A program made the position numbers and the translations under genes. Source: Bermanella sp034112325 (GTDB lineage: Bacteria > Pseudomonadota > Gammaproteobacteria > Pseudomonadales > Oceanobacteraceae). From it: a DNA stretch of 64,000 nucleotides. The notes beneath the pieces were generated by a model. That model was not told the origin of the DNA. It saw only the letters and a program-made list of their open reading frames with translations, and made no database searches. Positions 9,635 to 18,004 of the stretch are shown piece by piece; the stretch's first letter is position 1, and every line of letters begins with the position of its first letter. The stretch lies in contig JAWUVO010000038.1 in the NCBI GenBank assembly GCA_034112325.1, positions 13,673-77,672 of the forward strand. The letters are read 5' to 3'.

Positions 9635-9930
9635 AACAAAATAATCAAGGGTAGCGTTATTATTTTTATTGGTGCTACCCAAGGTTGATTCGAGTGTTTT
9701 TCTTATTTTTATTATTTAGGTTCGAATTGAGTTTTGAGTGTCTGGTACGCCCTTATTGTTATTTTTATAATGGGTCACTACACACTCAAAACACGAATTC
9801 TGGTTGCCTGTTATTTTAATTATTATGGCTACAGAGATGTCAGAAATACTTTATTATTTTTATTTGTGTATTTCTTATATCTCCGTGCAACCTGATTTAT
9901 TATTTTTATTAGTATCAGTGTTGCAAGTAC
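9635..9930 (-). ncRNA. crcZ: CrcZ-like small RNA with six A-rich (CA) motifs
   Basis: There is no reading frame here. Six A-rich motifs of the AAnAAnAA type occur on the minus strand, with plus coordinates 9657-9670, 9703-9717, 9753-9768, 9811-9826, 9851-9864 and 9897-9910. Three are the identical 14-mer AATAAAAATAATAA. Most sit in hairpin loops whose arms are 9649-9655/9674-9680, 9688-9693/9722-9727, 9731-9741/9782-9792 (11 bp perfect), 9842-9849/9868-9875 and 9887-9896/9914-9924. In Pseudomonas, CrcZ lies at this same place (cbrB-crcZ-pcnB), is made from a CbrB/sigma-54 promoter, and sequesters Hfq/Crc through such motifs. The 5' end is estimated from the promoter at 9940-9955. The 3' end is placed after the last hairpin, which is followed by a T-rich run. 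Function is inferred from structure and synteny. Confidence 0.85.
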
Positions 9931-9939
9931 TAAGTATAA

Positions 9940-9955
9940 AGCATTTGCTGTGCCA
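9940..9955 (-). promoter_or_regulatory. Sigma-54 promoter of the CrcZ-like RNA
   Basis: On the minus strand this reads TGGCACAGCAAATGCT, an exact GG-N10-GC with the -24 box TGGCAC. The GC lies at 9942-9941, which predicts transcription starting near 9929, just ahead of the first stem-loop of the RNA. Confidence 0.8.
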
Positions 9956-10027
9956 GTTTTAATAAAACCTTTAAAATCAATAGCTTACAGTTATTACGAT
10001 GCTAATATCTTAATTTGTGTCAGCGGT

Positions 10028-10113
10028 TTGTTACCAATGGGCGCTTTTTTCTACCCAGTGTGGGGTAGACGGTAACATCGGTAACAAAATTGGCCGAAAG
10101 TGTCTTTGTAACG
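10028..10113 (-). promoter_or_regulatory. Probable CbrB enhancer, copy 1
   Basis: GTTAC at 10029, TGTGGGGT at 10059 and GTAAC at 10072 are followed by further GTAAC at 10081 and 10108. The block begins 74 bp upstream of the sigma-54 promoter, the usual distance for a bound NtrC-family activator. The GTTAC-N25-TGTGGGGT-N5-GTAAC arrangement recurs exactly at 10438-10485. Assignment to CbrB is inferred from position and from recollection that Pseudomonas CbrB sites contain TGTTAC/GTAACA half-sites. Confidence 0.6.
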
Positions 10114-10215
10114 AATAAATAACAGGCTAGCAGGCGGAAAAATTAGGGTATTAAGGTATTTTTTTATCGTTTTTCGACAAAATAGTGACATATCCTTCGC
10201 CTGAAGGCTCTGAGT

Positions 10216-10299
10216 TTAAAGGGGTTGAGCGAACCAATAAAATATACTGCGAAAAATAAGTATTTTTAAGCCTAGCAATTTAGGGCTGCCTATTTCCAT
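10216..10299 (-). CDS. Possible 27-residue small protein downstream of the second sigma-54 promoter
   Basis: An ATG frame starts MEIGSPKLLG, has a hydrophobic basic core (LKILIFRS) and ends FYWFAQPL. It would lie about 40 nt into a transcript from the sigma-54 promoter at 10348-10363. No convincing Shine-Dalgarno sequence is seen (AGGT abuts the ATG), so it may be a chance frame in a non-coding RNA. Reported only because an otherwise unexplained promoter points at it. The rest of the 10130-10345 stretch holds a small hairpin (10194-10207) and nothing else I recognise. Confidence 0.2.
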   Translation of the reverse strand: MEIGSPKLLGLKILIFRSIFYWFAQPL

Positions 10300-10347
10300 A
10301 CCTAATGGTAGCTCTAAAGTACGATGCAAAAGTCTATTTATATATAG

Positions 10348-10363
10348 CGCACTCTATGTGCCA
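10348..10363 (-). promoter_or_regulatory. Second sigma-54 promoter
   Basis: On the minus strand this reads TGGCACATAGAGTGCG, again an exact GG-N10-GC with a TGGCAC -24 box. The predicted start is near 10337. It lies 408 bp upstream of the first such promoter, and copy 2 of the enhancer sits 75 bp further upstream. No clear A-rich CA motifs follow it, so its product is not an obvious second CrcZ. Confidence 0.65.
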
Positions 10364-10436
10364 TTTAATAAAATACTTTATAAATCAATTGCTTAGAGTT
10401 GATTTTTGGTATGTTTTAGATTGGGTGGCGTAAAAG

Positions 10437-10516
10437 TGTTACTAAATATGAGTCGTGTGTACCAAAATGTGGGGTGTGAGGTAACGTATACGTTTGATGC
10501 TAAGCATAGTTACCTC
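10437..10516 (-). promoter_or_regulatory. Probable CbrB enhancer, copy 2
   Basis: GTTAC (10438), TGTGGGGT (10468) and GTAAC (10481) have the same spacings (30 and 13 bp between motif starts) as copy 1. GAGGTAAC (10478-10485) also forms an 8-bp inverted repeat with GTTACCTC (10509-10516). It lies between the end of cbrB and the second sigma-54 promoter. Confidence 0.55.
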
Positions 10517-10574
10517 TATATGTGTCTCTTATAGGTGCCTTTATATGTACTTCTGCGTGTTAGCTATTATCTCT

Positions 10575-11963
10575 CTATTTAGACTTTTTACGTGGAATAC
10601 CCAAACGTTGTCTGCGTTCCCATAGGCTTTTACGGCTGATTCCCAGTTTTAAGGCCAGTTCTGTTTCTGTCATTTTGTCTTCGTTTTCTAACACAAAATG
10701 TTGAAAGTAATCATCCAGCGATAATTCAGATGGGTTGGTCTCGGTTGCCGCGCTTCCTTGCTGAGGGTTTTGCTGTAGCGATTCCATCATAGAGGGCGAG
10801 ATGTCGCGGTCAGGCTGAACGTCTATGGCCATAGCTTCAGCTTCTATGGCTTCGCCATCGTTTAAGATAACAGAGCGCTCAACGGCATTTTCTAATTCAC
10901 GTACATTACCCGGCCAGTTATATTGCGAAATAGTTTTTAGGCAATGGTCTGTAAATACCAATAACGGACGGTTTAATTTGTCACAGGCTCGCTGTAATAG
11001 CTTTTGTGCCAGCTCAAGTATGTCATCACCACGATCTCTTAAAGGCGGTAACTTTAGTTCTACTACGTTTAGGCGATAGTATAAATCTTCACGGAACTCG
11101 CCTTTTTTAGCCAGTTCTTTTAAGTTGCGATGGGTAGCAGCCACTAGACGCACATCTACCTTTTTGCTTTGTACACTACCTACGCGTCGAATTTCACTTT
11201 CTTGAAGTACTCGTAATAGGCGGGCCTGGGCTTCTAATGGCAGTTCACCTATTTCATCTAAAAACAAGGTGCCGCCATCAGCGGCTTCTACCAGACCTTG
11301 GCGCACAGACGTCGCACCCGTAAATGCGCCTTTTTCGTGACCAAATAATTCAGACTCAATTAATGTTTCAGGAATTGCGGCACAGTTGACACTGATCATT
11401 GGGTTGTCAGCTCTTGGGCTTTGCTCATGTATCGCTCTGGCCACAAGTTCTTTACCAGTGCCCGATTCACCCAGTATTAATACTGTCGCGTCTGTTGGGC
11501 TTACCTTTCCGATCTTTTTAAACAAGTCTTGCATCGGTGGGCAGCTACCAATCATGCCAGTGGTTGGGTGTACCTTTTGAATCTCTTTTTTAAGAACGGT
11601 GTTTTGACGCTCAAGGCTTTTACCTTTCAAAATACGCTGTACGGCAATGACCATTTCGTCGTGATCAAATGGCTTAGCAATATAATCCACAGCGCCCATT
11701 TTCATTGCATCTACTGCGCTGCGTAAACTGGCAAAGCTAGTCATTATTAATACCGGCGCTTTTTTCGCTTTAGTAATTAGTTCGGTACCATTACCACCCG
11801 GCAGTCGCAGGTCACTGATGATTAAATCGTAGCTATCTAAATCTTTTTCTTTGGCTTCGGTAAGGGTGGGGGCTTCATCTACTTGATAGTTATTACGTTC
11901 TAACAAGCGACGTAGGGCATTACGAATTACTTTTTCATCTTCAACAATTAAGATGTGCGCCAT
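10575..11963 (-). CDS. cbrB: NtrC-family response regulator CbrB
   Basis: A 462-residue sigma-54 activator. The receiver domain is residues 1-120 with phospho-acceptor Asp51 (IISDLRLPG). The AAA+ domain has Walker A GESGTGKE and the sigma-54 contact loop GAFTGA, followed by GGTLFLDEIGELP. The C-terminal Fis-type helix-turn-helix is ELALKLGISRKSLWERRQRL. The intact GAFTGA loop fits the GG-N10-GC promoters lying directly downstream of the gene. Its ATG overlaps the cbrA stop by one base (TAATG), so kinase and regulator are coupled. Assignment to CbrB rather than another NtrC paralogue rests on the fused transporter-kinase partner and on synteny. Confidence 0.93.
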   Translation of the reverse strand: MAHILIVEDEKVIRNALRRLLERNNYQVDEAPTLTEAKEKDLDSYDLIISDLRLPGGNGTELITKAKKAPVLIMTSFASLRSAVDAMKMGAVDYIAKPFDHDEMVIAVQRILKGKSLERQNTVLKKEIQKVHPTTGMIGSCPPMQDLFKKIGKVSPTDATVLILGESGTGKELVARAIHEQSPRADNPMISVNCAAIPETLIESELFGHEKGAFTGATSVRQGLVEAADGGTLFLDEIGELPLEAQARLLRVLQESEIRRVGSVQSKKVDVRLVAATHRNLKELAKKGEFREDLYYRLNVVELKLPPLRDRGDDILELAQKLLQRACDKLNRPLLVFTDHCLKTISQYNWPGNVRELENAVERSVILNDGEAIEAEAMAIDVQPDRDISPSMMESLQQNPQQGSAATETNPSELSLDDYFQHFVLENEDKMTETELALKLGISRKSLWERRQRLGIPRKKSK

Positions 11964-14920
11964 TAGATATCCCTGTTTATTATGCCGTCGTCATCATCTT
12001 GATAACGTGGCAAGTTAATGATCACGCAAGTACCTGTGCCTGCTTGTTCGTCAGCGGGGCTCACAATACTAATATGACCGTAGTGTTCTTCAATTATGCT
12101 ATAGACCAACGACAGGCCTAAGCCAGTGCCCTTGCCTACTTCTTTGGTGGTAAAAAAGGGTTCAAAGATTTGTTCAATTTTGTCTTCAGGAATGCCTTCT
12201 CCCTGGTCTATTACTTTGACTTCAATAGAGTGGCGTTCGATGACAGCAAAAACACTAATAGTTGTATTGTCGGGGCTAGCGTCGCGTGCGTTGCTTAATA
12301 AATTGACGAACACTTGCTGAATACGCTGTTCGTCTCCCAGTACAATAGCATCTTGCGGGCAATGATTGGCATATTCGATACAGTGTTCTTTGCCGCTAAG
12401 CATTAACAGATCCATAGCGTCTTGTGCGCATTGAAAAATACTAACAGGGCCTTGTTCTTGGTGTTGTGAGTGGTTACCAGTGTGCGAAAAATTCATTAAT
12501 GATTGCACTATGCGCGTCACCCTTTGGGTTTGTTCTAAAATTTGCTCACCAATTTCAAGTAAATTTTCGTTGTCCGTTTCGTATTTTATATCTTGGGCTA
12601 AGCAGGCTATGCCAGTAATTGGGTTACCAATTTCATGGGCTACCCCTGCGGCCAATCGACCCACAGAAGCAAGGCGCTCGCTATGAATTAATTCTTCCTC
12701 TAATAATTGGGTCTCGGTTTGATCTTCAAGCAAAATAACTACGCCGCCATATTCGTGACTGTCAGGGTTTTCCAGTGCCCCTTTGTGAAGATTTATCCAG
12801 CGTGGTCGACCGTTTACTTCTATGGTTTTTTTATTGATGTGGGCGTTGCCGTCGGCAATAAAATCTACTAACAGACTGCGTAATGGTTCTTTTAAATTAC
12901 TCACCTTGCTGCCTACCACTTCTTCGGCGGCTACTTGAGTCTGAATGGCCAACGCACTATTCCACATTAATATTTCGCCATCGGCGCCTAAACTACACGC
13001 ACCCATGGGCAGGCGTTCAAGGGTTTGTCGATGAAAGCGACGCAGGCTATCAAGTTCAGCGGCTAGTCCTGTTAGTCGGGAGTGATAAGCCTCTAGACCT
13101 TTTTCAATAAATTGAATGTCATGGCTAGCTTGAAGCTCGTCTTTATACTTGTAGGGTAAATACTGGTTAACAATATTATGAGAAACAGACGGCCCCATTA
13201 ATCCAGATAAGTTAACTTCAATACGACTTCTTAAGCGTCTTAGTTGATAAGGTCGGTTTTCATTGGCACCTAAATTTAGGTCGGTGAGAGCTTGGGAAAT
13301 TTCACGCTTAGCCGCTTTTTCGCCTAATGGAACAGCCAAGCTTAACATGAACTCATTGGCAGTATTGGCGACTAATTCTTTTCGTTGAGGTGCGCTTAAT
13401 GTATCGATACTACAAGCTTCGGCGGCACTTTCTTCAAGAGGTCGTGTTTTACTGACCATAGATATTCCCACAAAGAATATCGAGTTTAAAAATACAGATC
13501 CCATGGCCGCTAAATACCAGTTGTCACGATCGGTCACAGGCAACAGCGGGTCGATCCAGGTAAGGCTAGTAAATTCTGCTAATGGAAGAAGCATTGCCCA
13601 AGCCCAGACCATTATCCCGGCGGTCAGGCCGGATAAAAATCCTTGGCGATTAGCATTGGGCCAATAGAGAACGCCCAGCACACCCGGTAAAAATTGTAAT
13701 GTGGCCACAAACGCAATAATACCTAGTTCACTTAGGTCACGTCCTTGAGCTATGTATCGATAAAAGCAATAACAGGCAATGAAAATAGCCGCGATAACCC
13801 AGCGCCTAACCCATAACAGCCATGCGTACATATCTTTATTGGGATTTGGCTGAAATGCTGGCAATACCAGATGATTTAATGCCATAGAGGCCATAGCTAG
13901 AGTGGTTACTATTACCATTCCTGATGCAGCTGCTAAGCCGCCAATAAAAGTAATAGCTGTTAGCCAGGGGCTTTGAAGCTCTAGGCCAATACCAATAGCA
14001 AAATATTCAACAGGAGTATCTAGCTCTAAATACATGCCGGCCCATAAAATAGGGGGCACCATAATAGCCATAATTAACAGAAATAAGGGCAAGCCCCAGC
14101 TTGCTGTATTCAGCGCCCGAGTTGAGGAGTTTTCAGTGAAAGCCATGTGAAACATGTGCGGCATTACAATCGCAGCGGCAAAAAACACCAATAACAAGGT
14201 GCGCCAAGGGCCTTCCTGAATTTGGCTTTGCATGCTGGTCAATTTAAAGTGGTTAGCTTGGAGCCAAACATCAATTGAATCGGGGCCATCAAATATACCA
14301 AAAACAGCGACACAACCAATAATGCTTATGGCGATGAGTTTGATAATAGATTCAAAGGCAATGGCGAATACAAGGCTTTCATGTTTCTCTCTAGAGCTTA
14401 CATGGCGGGCACCAAATAAAATTGCAAATACAGTCATAACCGCGCAATAACCAAGTGCGATATCAATGCGGCCTAATTCGTTATTAAGCAAATGAAAGGT
14501 ATCTGTGACGGCGGTTATCTGCAGTGTAATAAGCGGCAGTATTGCGGCTAGCATAACCAATGTTGTGAAAGTACCTGCCGCCCGTGAGCGATATCTAAAT
14601 GCAAATAAATCGGCTAAAGAAGTTAATTGGTAGCTCTTGGTAATTCTAAGGATGGGTTTAAGTAAAATAGGGGCAAGTACAAACGCGCCGCTGATGCCAA
14701 TATAATAAGTAAGATAGCCATAACCATATTCGTGAGCAAGGCCTACGCTGCCATAAAATGCCCACGCACTGGCGTAGACCCCCAGCGACAATACGTAAAT
14801 AAACGGATGACGAACTACTTTTTGTGGAATCCAATTTTTTTCTACAGAATATGCAGCTAAAAAAAGTGTAAAGAGATAAACCAGAACAATACTGACAAGT
14901 ACGCCAAGACTAAAGCTCAT
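11963..14920 (-). CDS. cbrA: Sensor kinase CbrA (sodium/solute symporter fused to histidine kinase)
   Basis: A 985-residue protein. Roughly the first 500 residues are a sodium:solute symporter-like module with about a dozen membrane helices. A linker (STAC-like, about residues 560-610), a PAS domain (around MGACSLGADGEILMWNSAL) and a histidine kinase follow. The phospho-acceptor His is in GVAHEIGNP, and the ATP-binding site shows NLLSNARDAS, DQGEGIP and GKGTGLGLSL. In Pseudomonas, CbrA transports histidine and controls use of carbon and nitrogen sources through CbrB. Its ATG overlaps the stop of the small upstream gene cbrX by four bases. Confidence 0.95.
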   Translation of the reverse strand: MSFSLGVLVSIVLVYLFTLFLAAYSVEKNWIPQKVVRHPFIYVLSLGVYASAWAFYGSVGLAHEYGYGYLTYYIGISGAFVLAPILLKPILRITKSYQLTSLADLFAFRYRSRAAGTFTTLVMLAAILPLITLQITAVTDTFHLLNNELGRIDIALGYCAVMTVFAILFGARHVSSREKHESLVFAIAFESIIKLIAISIIGCVAVFGIFDGPDSIDVWLQANHFKLTSMQSQIQEGPWRTLLLVFFAAAIVMPHMFHMAFTENSSTRALNTASWGLPLFLLIMAIMVPPILWAGMYLELDTPVEYFAIGIGLELQSPWLTAITFIGGLAAASGMVIVTTLAMASMALNHLVLPAFQPNPNKDMYAWLLWVRRWVIAAIFIACYCFYRYIAQGRDLSELGIIAFVATLQFLPGVLGVLYWPNANRQGFLSGLTAGIMVWAWAMLLPLAEFTSLTWIDPLLPVTDRDNWYLAAMGSVFLNSIFFVGISMVSKTRPLEESAAEACSIDTLSAPQRKELVANTANEFMLSLAVPLGEKAAKREISQALTDLNLGANENRPYQLRRLRSRIEVNLSGLMGPSVSHNIVNQYLPYKYKDELQASHDIQFIEKGLEAYHSRLTGLAAELDSLRRFHRQTLERLPMGACSLGADGEILMWNSALAIQTQVAAEEVVGSKVSNLKEPLRSLLVDFIADGNAHINKKTIEVNGRPRWINLHKGALENPDSHEYGGVVILLEDQTETQLLEEELIHSERLASVGRLAAGVAHEIGNPITGIACLAQDIKYETDNENLLEIGEQILEQTQRVTRIVQSLMNFSHTGNHSQHQEQGPVSIFQCAQDAMDLLMLSGKEHCIEYANHCPQDAIVLGDEQRIQQVFVNLLSNARDASPDNTTISVFAVIERHSIEVKVIDQGEGIPEDKIEQIFEPFFTTKEVGKGTGLGLSLVYSIIEEHYGHISIVSPADEQAGTGTCVIINLPRYQDDDDGIINRDI

Positions 14921-15093
14921 TGACTATCCTTCTCTTGCCAGCGTTGCAGCAATATCGAGCCACCAATTAAAATAAGCCATAGTGCGAAGGGGCGATACCA
15001 GCTTCCCGATTCGGCCAGCCACCAATCAATGATGACTGGAGAAACAATAAAGCCAGCAAATACAAGCAGTAGAATAAGTCGATGAAAATACAT
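14917..15093 (-). CDS. cbrX: Small membrane protein CbrX
   Basis: A 58-residue frame starting MYFHRLILLL. It has two predicted membrane segments (about residues 4-25 and 36-50) joined by a Trp-rich stretch (DWWLAESGSW) and ends QRWQEKDSQ. Its TGA stop overlaps the cbrA ATG (ATGA). Pseudomonas species carry a short gene, cbrX, in exactly this position, whose translation is coupled to that of cbrA. The size, hydrophobicity and overlap agree. It is short enough to be missed by automatic calling. Confidence 0.8.
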   Translation of the reverse strand: MYFHRLILLLVFAGFIVSPVIIDWWLAESGSWYRPFALWLILIGGSILLQRWQEKDSQ

Positions 15094-15168
15094 ATCAATA
15101 CTGTCCTGTTTTGAGTGAATTAATGGAGCCCGATGTTACTGGTGGTAACAACTTCAGGCAAGGTAAAG

Positions 15169-16065
15169 TTAAAAATTGATGTCTAAAATACCAGCCTTAA
15201 GGCTAGGAATAGCATTCATCTGCCAGTGCGTTGTAGCCCAACTTAACACCTCAGCAGGGCTGTTATGGGTAGTGGCTGGCGGTTTAGCTTGCTGAAGAAA
15301 ATCCAGCACCTCTAACAGATTTTTTACAGGGTTGCTTAGATCTAACGCTTGAGCTTTATTTTGCTTGCTCAGCTTTTGCCCCTGCTCGTTAGTAATTAAA
15401 GGAATGTGCATGTAGCTGGGCACTGGCCAGCCCAATTGCTTTAATAAATAGATTTGTCTTGGCGTGTTATCTATCAGGTCGAGTCCACGGACAATATGGG
15501 TAACTCCGGAATCATAATCGTCCACTAGTACGGCCAATTGATAGGCGTACAACCCATCTTTACGCCTTAATACTTGGTCACCCACCTGTGCCAAGTCTTG
15601 GCTATATTCTTGGTAAACTCGGTCAATAAAAGTGATCTTTTGGTTTTTTATCAGCAAGCGCAGGGCAAGGTGTGGCTGTTGATGGGGTGTAGAGTGTGGT
15701 TGATCGCACTTGCCGTGGTGAAGACCCGCCTGGGCAGCTAGCATTTTGCGCGAGCAGCTACATGAAAACAACGCGCCTTTATTTTCTAGTAGATTCAGTA
15801 CTTGCTCGTATCTAACAGAGTGCAAGCTTTGACGTTGAATTTCACCGTCCCAAATTAAATCGTGGGCAATTAGTTGCTGGGGGATAAGTGAATTGGCCGC
15901 AGGATCTTCTCTAGGAGGGTCAAGGTCTTCGATTCTTAGTAGCCACTGCCCTTTATGGTGTTTGGCGTCTAAATAGCTGGCAACAGCGGCTACAAGAGAC
16001 CCGAAGTGAAGTGGGCCGGAAGGTGTAGGAGCAAATCGGCCGATGTAAGTCATAAAGCTGCTCAA
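15169..16065 (-). CDS. gluQRS: Glutamyl-Q tRNA(Asp) synthetase
   Basis: A 298-residue truncated glutamyl-tRNA-synthetase paralogue that attaches glutamate to the queuosine base of tRNA(Asp). It has the class I catalytic core with the HIGH-like HFGS (residues 20-23) in PTPSGPLHFGS and the KMSKS-like KLSKQ. A zinc-ligand cluster is suggested by CSCSR and the later HHGKC. The anticodon-binding domain is absent, as is typical. The start may be Met5 (16053) instead. The dksA-gluQRS order is widespread in gammaproteobacteria. Confidence 0.95.
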   Translation of the reverse strand: MSSFMTYIGRFAPTPSGPLHFGSLVAAVASYLDAKHHKGQWLLRIEDLDPPREDPAANSLIPQQLIAHDLIWDGEIQRQSLHSVRYEQVLNLLENKGALFSCSCSRKMLAAQAGLHHGKCDQPHSTPHQQPHLALRLLIKNQKITFIDRVYQEYSQDLAQVGDQVLRRKDGLYAYQLAVLVDDYDSGVTHIVRGLDLIDNTPRQIYLLKQLGWPVPSYMHIPLITNEQGQKLSKQNKAQALDLSNPVKNLLEVLDFLQQAKPPATTHNSPAEVLSWATTHWQMNAIPSLKAGILDINF

Positions 16066-16107
16066 CTAAAAAAGATCAAACGGTCAATAATATAAAGCTT
16101 AAAACGC

Positions 16108-16130
16108 AAAAAGGCCCCGAAGGGCCTTTT
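16108..16130. terminator. Terminator downstream of dksA
   Basis: A9-region arm AAAAAGGCCC pairs with GGGCCTTTT around a CGAA loop. It lies 13 bp beyond the dksA stop and separates it from gluQRS on the same strand. Confidence 0.85.
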
Positions 16131-16143
16131 AACTAAAAGGTAA

Positions 16144-16620
16144 TTACCCTTTTATTTGTTTTTCTTTCATTTCAGCTAGTGTTTTGCAGTCAATGCAAAG
16201 ATCAGCTGTTGGACGTGCTTCTAAGCGGCGCACCCCAATCTCGATGCCACATGCATCACAGTATCCATAATCATCATTTTCGATAAGCTCTAGAGTCTTT
16301 TCGATTTTCTTGATTAGTTTACGTTCGCGATCACGAGTTCGAAGCTCTAGGCTAAACTCTTCTTCTTGGCTAGCTCTATCGTTTGGATCAGCATAGTTCT
16401 CTGCATCAGTCTGCATATGAACTTTTGTACGATCTGCCTCTTCCATTAACTCCTGTTTCCAGTTGCTAAGAATAGCTTTAAAGTGATCCTTCATGGGACC
16501 ACCCATAAATTCTTCGCCTTTCTTCTCCTTGTAAGGGGTGAAGTTAGACAGTGCGAAATCTTGTTTTGTATCTGTTGGCATTAATACTTGCCTCATGTTG
16601 GCTGATTGAAAATCAGACAT
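16144..16620 (-). CDS. dksA: RNA polymerase-binding transcription factor DksA
   Basis: A 158-residue protein that acts with ppGpp in the RNA polymerase secondary channel. The coiled-coil tip keeps its acidic residues in DPNDRASQEEE. The zinc finger has Cys121, Cys124, Cys142 and Cys145 (CDACG and CIDC). It is slightly longer at the N-terminus than the 151-residue E. coli protein. A terminator follows. The 152 bp upstream hold its promoter region, divergent from the aminotransferase gene. Confidence 0.97.
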   Translation of the reverse strand: MSDFQSANMRQVLMPTDTKQDFALSNFTPYKEKKGEEFMGGPMKDHFKAILSNWKQELMEEADRTKVHMQTDAENYADPNDRASQEEEFSLELRTRDRERKLIKKIEKTLELIENDDYGYCDACGIEIGVRRLEARPTADLCIDCKTLAEMKEKQIKG

Positions 16621-16772
16621 ATTTCCATTACTCGCCCCTTTCGTCGTGGGCGATTTTAAAATTCGGCGAAAAACTACCAGATTACTTTGTTCTTATCTAC
16701 ATTTATTGTTAAAAAATGAAGACCTTTAGTTGAAAATCAGGACAATACGCTAAAAACCAACTGGGAATTACT

Positions 16773-17981
16773 ATGAAAGTGGCCAAACGCCTAAATAACA
16801 TCGCGCCTTTTCATGTTATGGATCTGCTTGCTAAGGCTAAACAAATGCAAGCTGAAGGTCGAGATATAATTCACTTAGAAGTTGGCGAGCCCGATTTCTC
16901 TAGTCCAAAGGCCGTCATTGATGCTGGTATTAAAGCATTAGAACAAGGCAAAACACACTATACAGCGGCAACTGGTTTACCTGAATTAAAGCAGGCAATA
17001 TGTGGCTTTTATTTAACCCGTTATGACAAAAAGGTTGATCCGGAGCAAATAATAATCACTCCTGGTGCTTCAGGTGCATTACAGCTAATTAGCTCTTTAT
17101 TGGTTAACCCAGATGAAACATTACTGTTAACCGATCCGGGCTATCCATGTAATCGACATTTTTTAGCCAATATAAATGCCGAGGGCCTGTTAGTACCTAC
17201 TTTGGCTGAAAATGGCTTTCATTTAACCCCCGAGTTAGTAGATCAGAATTGGCAGTCAGCTACGATTGGTGCACTAGTTGCCAGTCCAGCAAACCCCACT
17301 GGGTCGGTAATGAGCGCTGAACAACTAAGAATATTACATCAATCTATTAGTGAAAAAGATGGATACTTAATAGTAGATGAAATCTATCATGGTCTAACAT
17401 ATGGAATAGATGCTGATACGGCGGTTGGTTTGGCGGCTAGTCAGGGCCGTGAACTCGAGCAGGATAATGTATTCGTAATTAATAGTTTTTCTAAATATTT
17501 CTCTATGACAGGCTGGCGGTTAGGTTGGCTAGTTGCACCCAAATGGGCAGTGAAAGATTTGGATAAACTGGCGCAAAACTTATTTTTGGCGCCATCGACG
17601 CCAGCACAATATGCAGCTTTATCGTTATTTTCTGATGATTGTATCGCAGAGCTGGAAGATCGTAGATCGCAGTTTTGTGCTCGCCTCGAATATTTGTTAC
17701 CAGCGATCCAGCAGCTAGGGTTTGTCGTACCTGTCAAGCCAGAGGGCGCTTTTTATATTTATGCGGACATTAGTCAATTAGCACATGAGTATAATCAAGA
17801 CAGTATGGCTTTTTGCTTGTCGTTACTTGAAGAAACCGGAGTGGCGATAACCCCAGGGATTGATTTTGGTAAACAGCATGGACATCATTTTGTGCGTTTT
17901 GCCTATACTGCAGATGTTCCTGTGTTAAAAAAAGTAGTTGCACGTATTAAACAATTTTTGTCAGCTGACGCGGCTAATTAA
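16773..17981 (+). CDS. Class I pyridoxal-phosphate aminotransferase
   Basis: A 402-residue fold-type I aminotransferase of the aspartate/aromatic aminotransferase group. The Schiff-base lysine is Lys241 in NSFSKYFSMTGWRLGW. The PLP contacts SPANPTG and VDEIYHGL and the substrate-carboxylate Arg near the C-terminus (HFVRFAYT) are present. GGGA precedes the ATG at good spacing. The gene sits between dksA and sfsA, as in Pseudomonas, and ends 23 bp before sfsA, so the two form an operon. The amino-acid substrate is not evident from sequence. Confidence 0.9.
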   Translation: MKVAKRLNNIAPFHVMDLLAKAKQMQAEGRDIIHLEVGEPDFSSPKAVIDAGIKALEQGKTHYTAATGLPELKQAICGFYLTRYDKKVDPEQIIITPGASGALQLISSLLVNPDETLLLTDPGYPCNRHFLANINAEGLLVPTLAENGFHLTPELVDQNWQSATIGALVASPANPTGSVMSAEQLRILHQSISEKDGYLIVDEIYHGLTYGIDADTAVGLAASQGRELEQDNVFVINSFSKYFSMTGWRLGWLVAPKWAVKDLDKLAQNLFLAPSTPAQYAALSLFSDDCIAELEDRRSQFCARLEYLLPAIQQLGFVVPVKPEGAFYIYADISQLAHEYNQDSMAFCLSLLEETGVAITPGIDFGKQHGHHFVRFAYTADVPVLKKVVARIKQFLSADAAN

Positions 17982-18004
17982 TTCACTAACTAAAAGATAT
18001 CTTA

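Noticed and set aside
9640..9930. Recurring TTATTATTTTTATT read as a short dispersed repeat or a CRISPR-like array
   Set aside because: The units are only 14 bp, unevenly spaced, and sit in loops of different hairpins. The synteny and the sigma-54 promoter explain them better as CA motifs of an sRNA.
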